Origin: Euprymna scolopes
Taxonomy: Eukaryota; Mollusca; Cephalopoda; Sepiida; Sepiolidae
Direction of reading: 5' to 3'
Assembly (NCBI GenBank): GCA_024364805.1
Contig: CM044497.1
Location: forward strand, 46,123,657-46,144,880
DNA: 21,224 bases
Below, one piece after another: positions 20,150 through 21,224 of the stretch (position 1 is its first letter; every line of letters starts with the position of its first letter). The notes below the pieces were generated by a model that saw nothing but the letters and a program-made list of their open reading frames with translations, was not told the origin of the DNA and made no database searches. The position numbers were made by a program, and so were the translations under genes.

Positions 20150-21224
20150 AACTCTGTTGCAAAAAGTGCTGCGCTTCGGCAGAACAACCTTTTCCGGAAC
20201 AATAAGTCTCAGTTGTATTAAAAATTAAATGGAAGTAAACAGGCGGGAAATAACAACACTCAAAATGCAAAAGATGCCAGGAAGTTCTGGAGTGGGAGTT
20301 GGGAGAAGGCAGAGAGAGGCTATCAGGAATGCAGCAGATGAAGAACGTTGAGATAACCATTGATGCCGTGAAAGCTGAAATACGAAGGATGACAGATTGG
20401 AAGGTTGCAATTATCCATCTATAGCTGCTGCCCTGCAAAGAGTGGCTGAGTCGGGAAATGTCCCTGATTGACTGCTGAAGGGATGAACAACACTAATTAG
20501 GAAGGATCCTTCAAAGGGAACAGATGCCAATAATTATAGACTAATTATATGTCGACCACTAATGTGGAAACTGTTAACTGAAATTTTGCAGAAAAACATT
20601 TATGAACATCTTGGAAGTTATAGTGTTTTCCCTGACAAACAGAGAGGATGTCGGAAAGGCTCGAGAGGTACCAAGGAGCAACTACTAATTGATGAAGCAT
20701 TAATGAAGGACGCAAAGAAGAAGAGAAAGCTGAGTGTAGCATGGATCGATTCATGAAAGGCTTATGACAGTGCTCCTCATTCATGGATACGTGAAACACT
20801 ATTGATGATGAAGGTTGCTGAGAATGTGGTAGGACTTTTGAAGATAATGGAAAACGGTACTGACAGCAAACAGAGAAGAGATGGGGCATGTTGGCATTAA
20901 ACGTAGGATATTTCAAGGAGATTCGTTATCGCCACTTCTTTTTGTAATGATAATGATACAATTGTGCATCCTCTTGAAGGGAGAAAACTGGGATATAACA
21001 TTGGATCTGGTGGCAGACGCCTCAACCATCTACTGTTTATGGATTATTTAAAAATATTCGGTAGAAATGAAAACGAAATAGAGAGACTGGTAGAACTTGT
21101 GGGGACATCCTCCGAAGAAATTGGGATGGAGTTTGGGATTAGTAAATGTGCGGTGCTGGTGATGAAAAGTAATGGTTCATTTGAGTGGATTATTGCTGGC
21201 AAATAGAGAAATAATGAAAGAAAT
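20150..21224 (+). mobile_element. 5'-truncated R2/R4-like LINE reverse transcriptase, runs off the window
   Basis: Plus-strand frames give the ordered landmarks of a non-LTR reverse transcriptase of the R2/R4/NeSL group. The stretch before RT (QNNLFRNNKSQLY, then NAKDARKFWSGSWEKAE) lies at 20180-20330. Frame 20562-20756 holds PDKQRGCRKGSRGTKEQLL and KLSVAWIDS, with a stop at 20755 in the place of a Tyr or similar. KAYDSAPHSWI follows. At 20911 the motif FQGDSLSPLLF is in another frame. Frame 20964-21206 holds LNHLLFMDYLKIFG, where the usual MDD is M-D-Y, so the second catalytic Asp is lost. It then holds EEIGMEFGISKCAVLVMK. At least two frame changes lie between 20760 and 20964. The region coding for the N-terminal DNA-binding part is absent, as expected for 5' truncation at about 20150. 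The restriction-like endonuclease end, if present, lies beyond 21224. Exact clade is uncertain. Confidence 0.85.

Noticed and set aside
20022-20916. Minus-strand frames of 61-138 codons
   Set aside because: They are antisense to the R2/R4-like LINE or to the triplet repeat.

Overview
The window looks like AT-rich, gene-poor DNA from an invertebrate animal nuclear genome. The evidence is the mixture of metazoan-type transposable elements (two Ty3/gypsy-type LTR fossils, a Jockey/CR1-like LINE, an R2/R4-like LINE and a Tc1-like transposon), long compound (CT)n(AT)n microsatellites, and the absence of bacterial-style gene packing. The style of repeats and the C-type-lectin-like fragment would suit a mollusc such as a cephalopod, but nothing here fixes the phylum. 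No intact host gene, tRNA, rRNA or CRISPR array was recognised.

Layout. 1-3.2 kb is AT-rich with nothing identifiable except one short open frame. About 3.2-3.56 kb may hold the end of an isolated LTR. About 3.87-4.75 kb (+) is the decayed 3' part of a Jockey/CR1-type LINE reverse transcriptase. About 5.06-5.25 kb (-) encodes a short C-type-lectin-like stretch, probably a stray exon or pseudo-exon. About 6.49-7.19 kb (-) is a dead Tc1/mariner-superfamily transposase with DD37E-like spacing. 7.75-7.91 kb holds an old direct repeat. 8.18-8.55 kb (-) is an unrecognised 124-codon open frame with a splice-acceptor-like start.

About 9.95-12.1 kb (-) is a strongly decayed Ty3/gypsy-type fossil (copy B: gag, protease, RT and integrase remnants). 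About 13.85-14.27 kb is a candidate LTR with a TATA box. About 14.27-17.41 kb (-) is a second, better-preserved and more GC-rich fossil of the same general lineage (copy A: end of gag, protease, RT, RNase H region, integrase, C-terminal tail).

17.7-18.33 kb contains two long (CT)n(AT)n microsatellites, the second flanked by (GA)/(GATA) repeats so that it can fold back. About 19.72-20.14 kb is a tandem duplication of a ~195-225 bp unit with a (TTA)n(TTG)n core. It abuts a 5'-truncated R2/R4-like LINE reverse transcriptase (+) that runs to the end of the window.

The genes do not work together as a system. The window reads as a graveyard of unrelated mobile elements. The best candidates for something not explained by repeats are the lectin-like fragment and the unrecognised 124-codon frame. 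I found no convincing new biological system.
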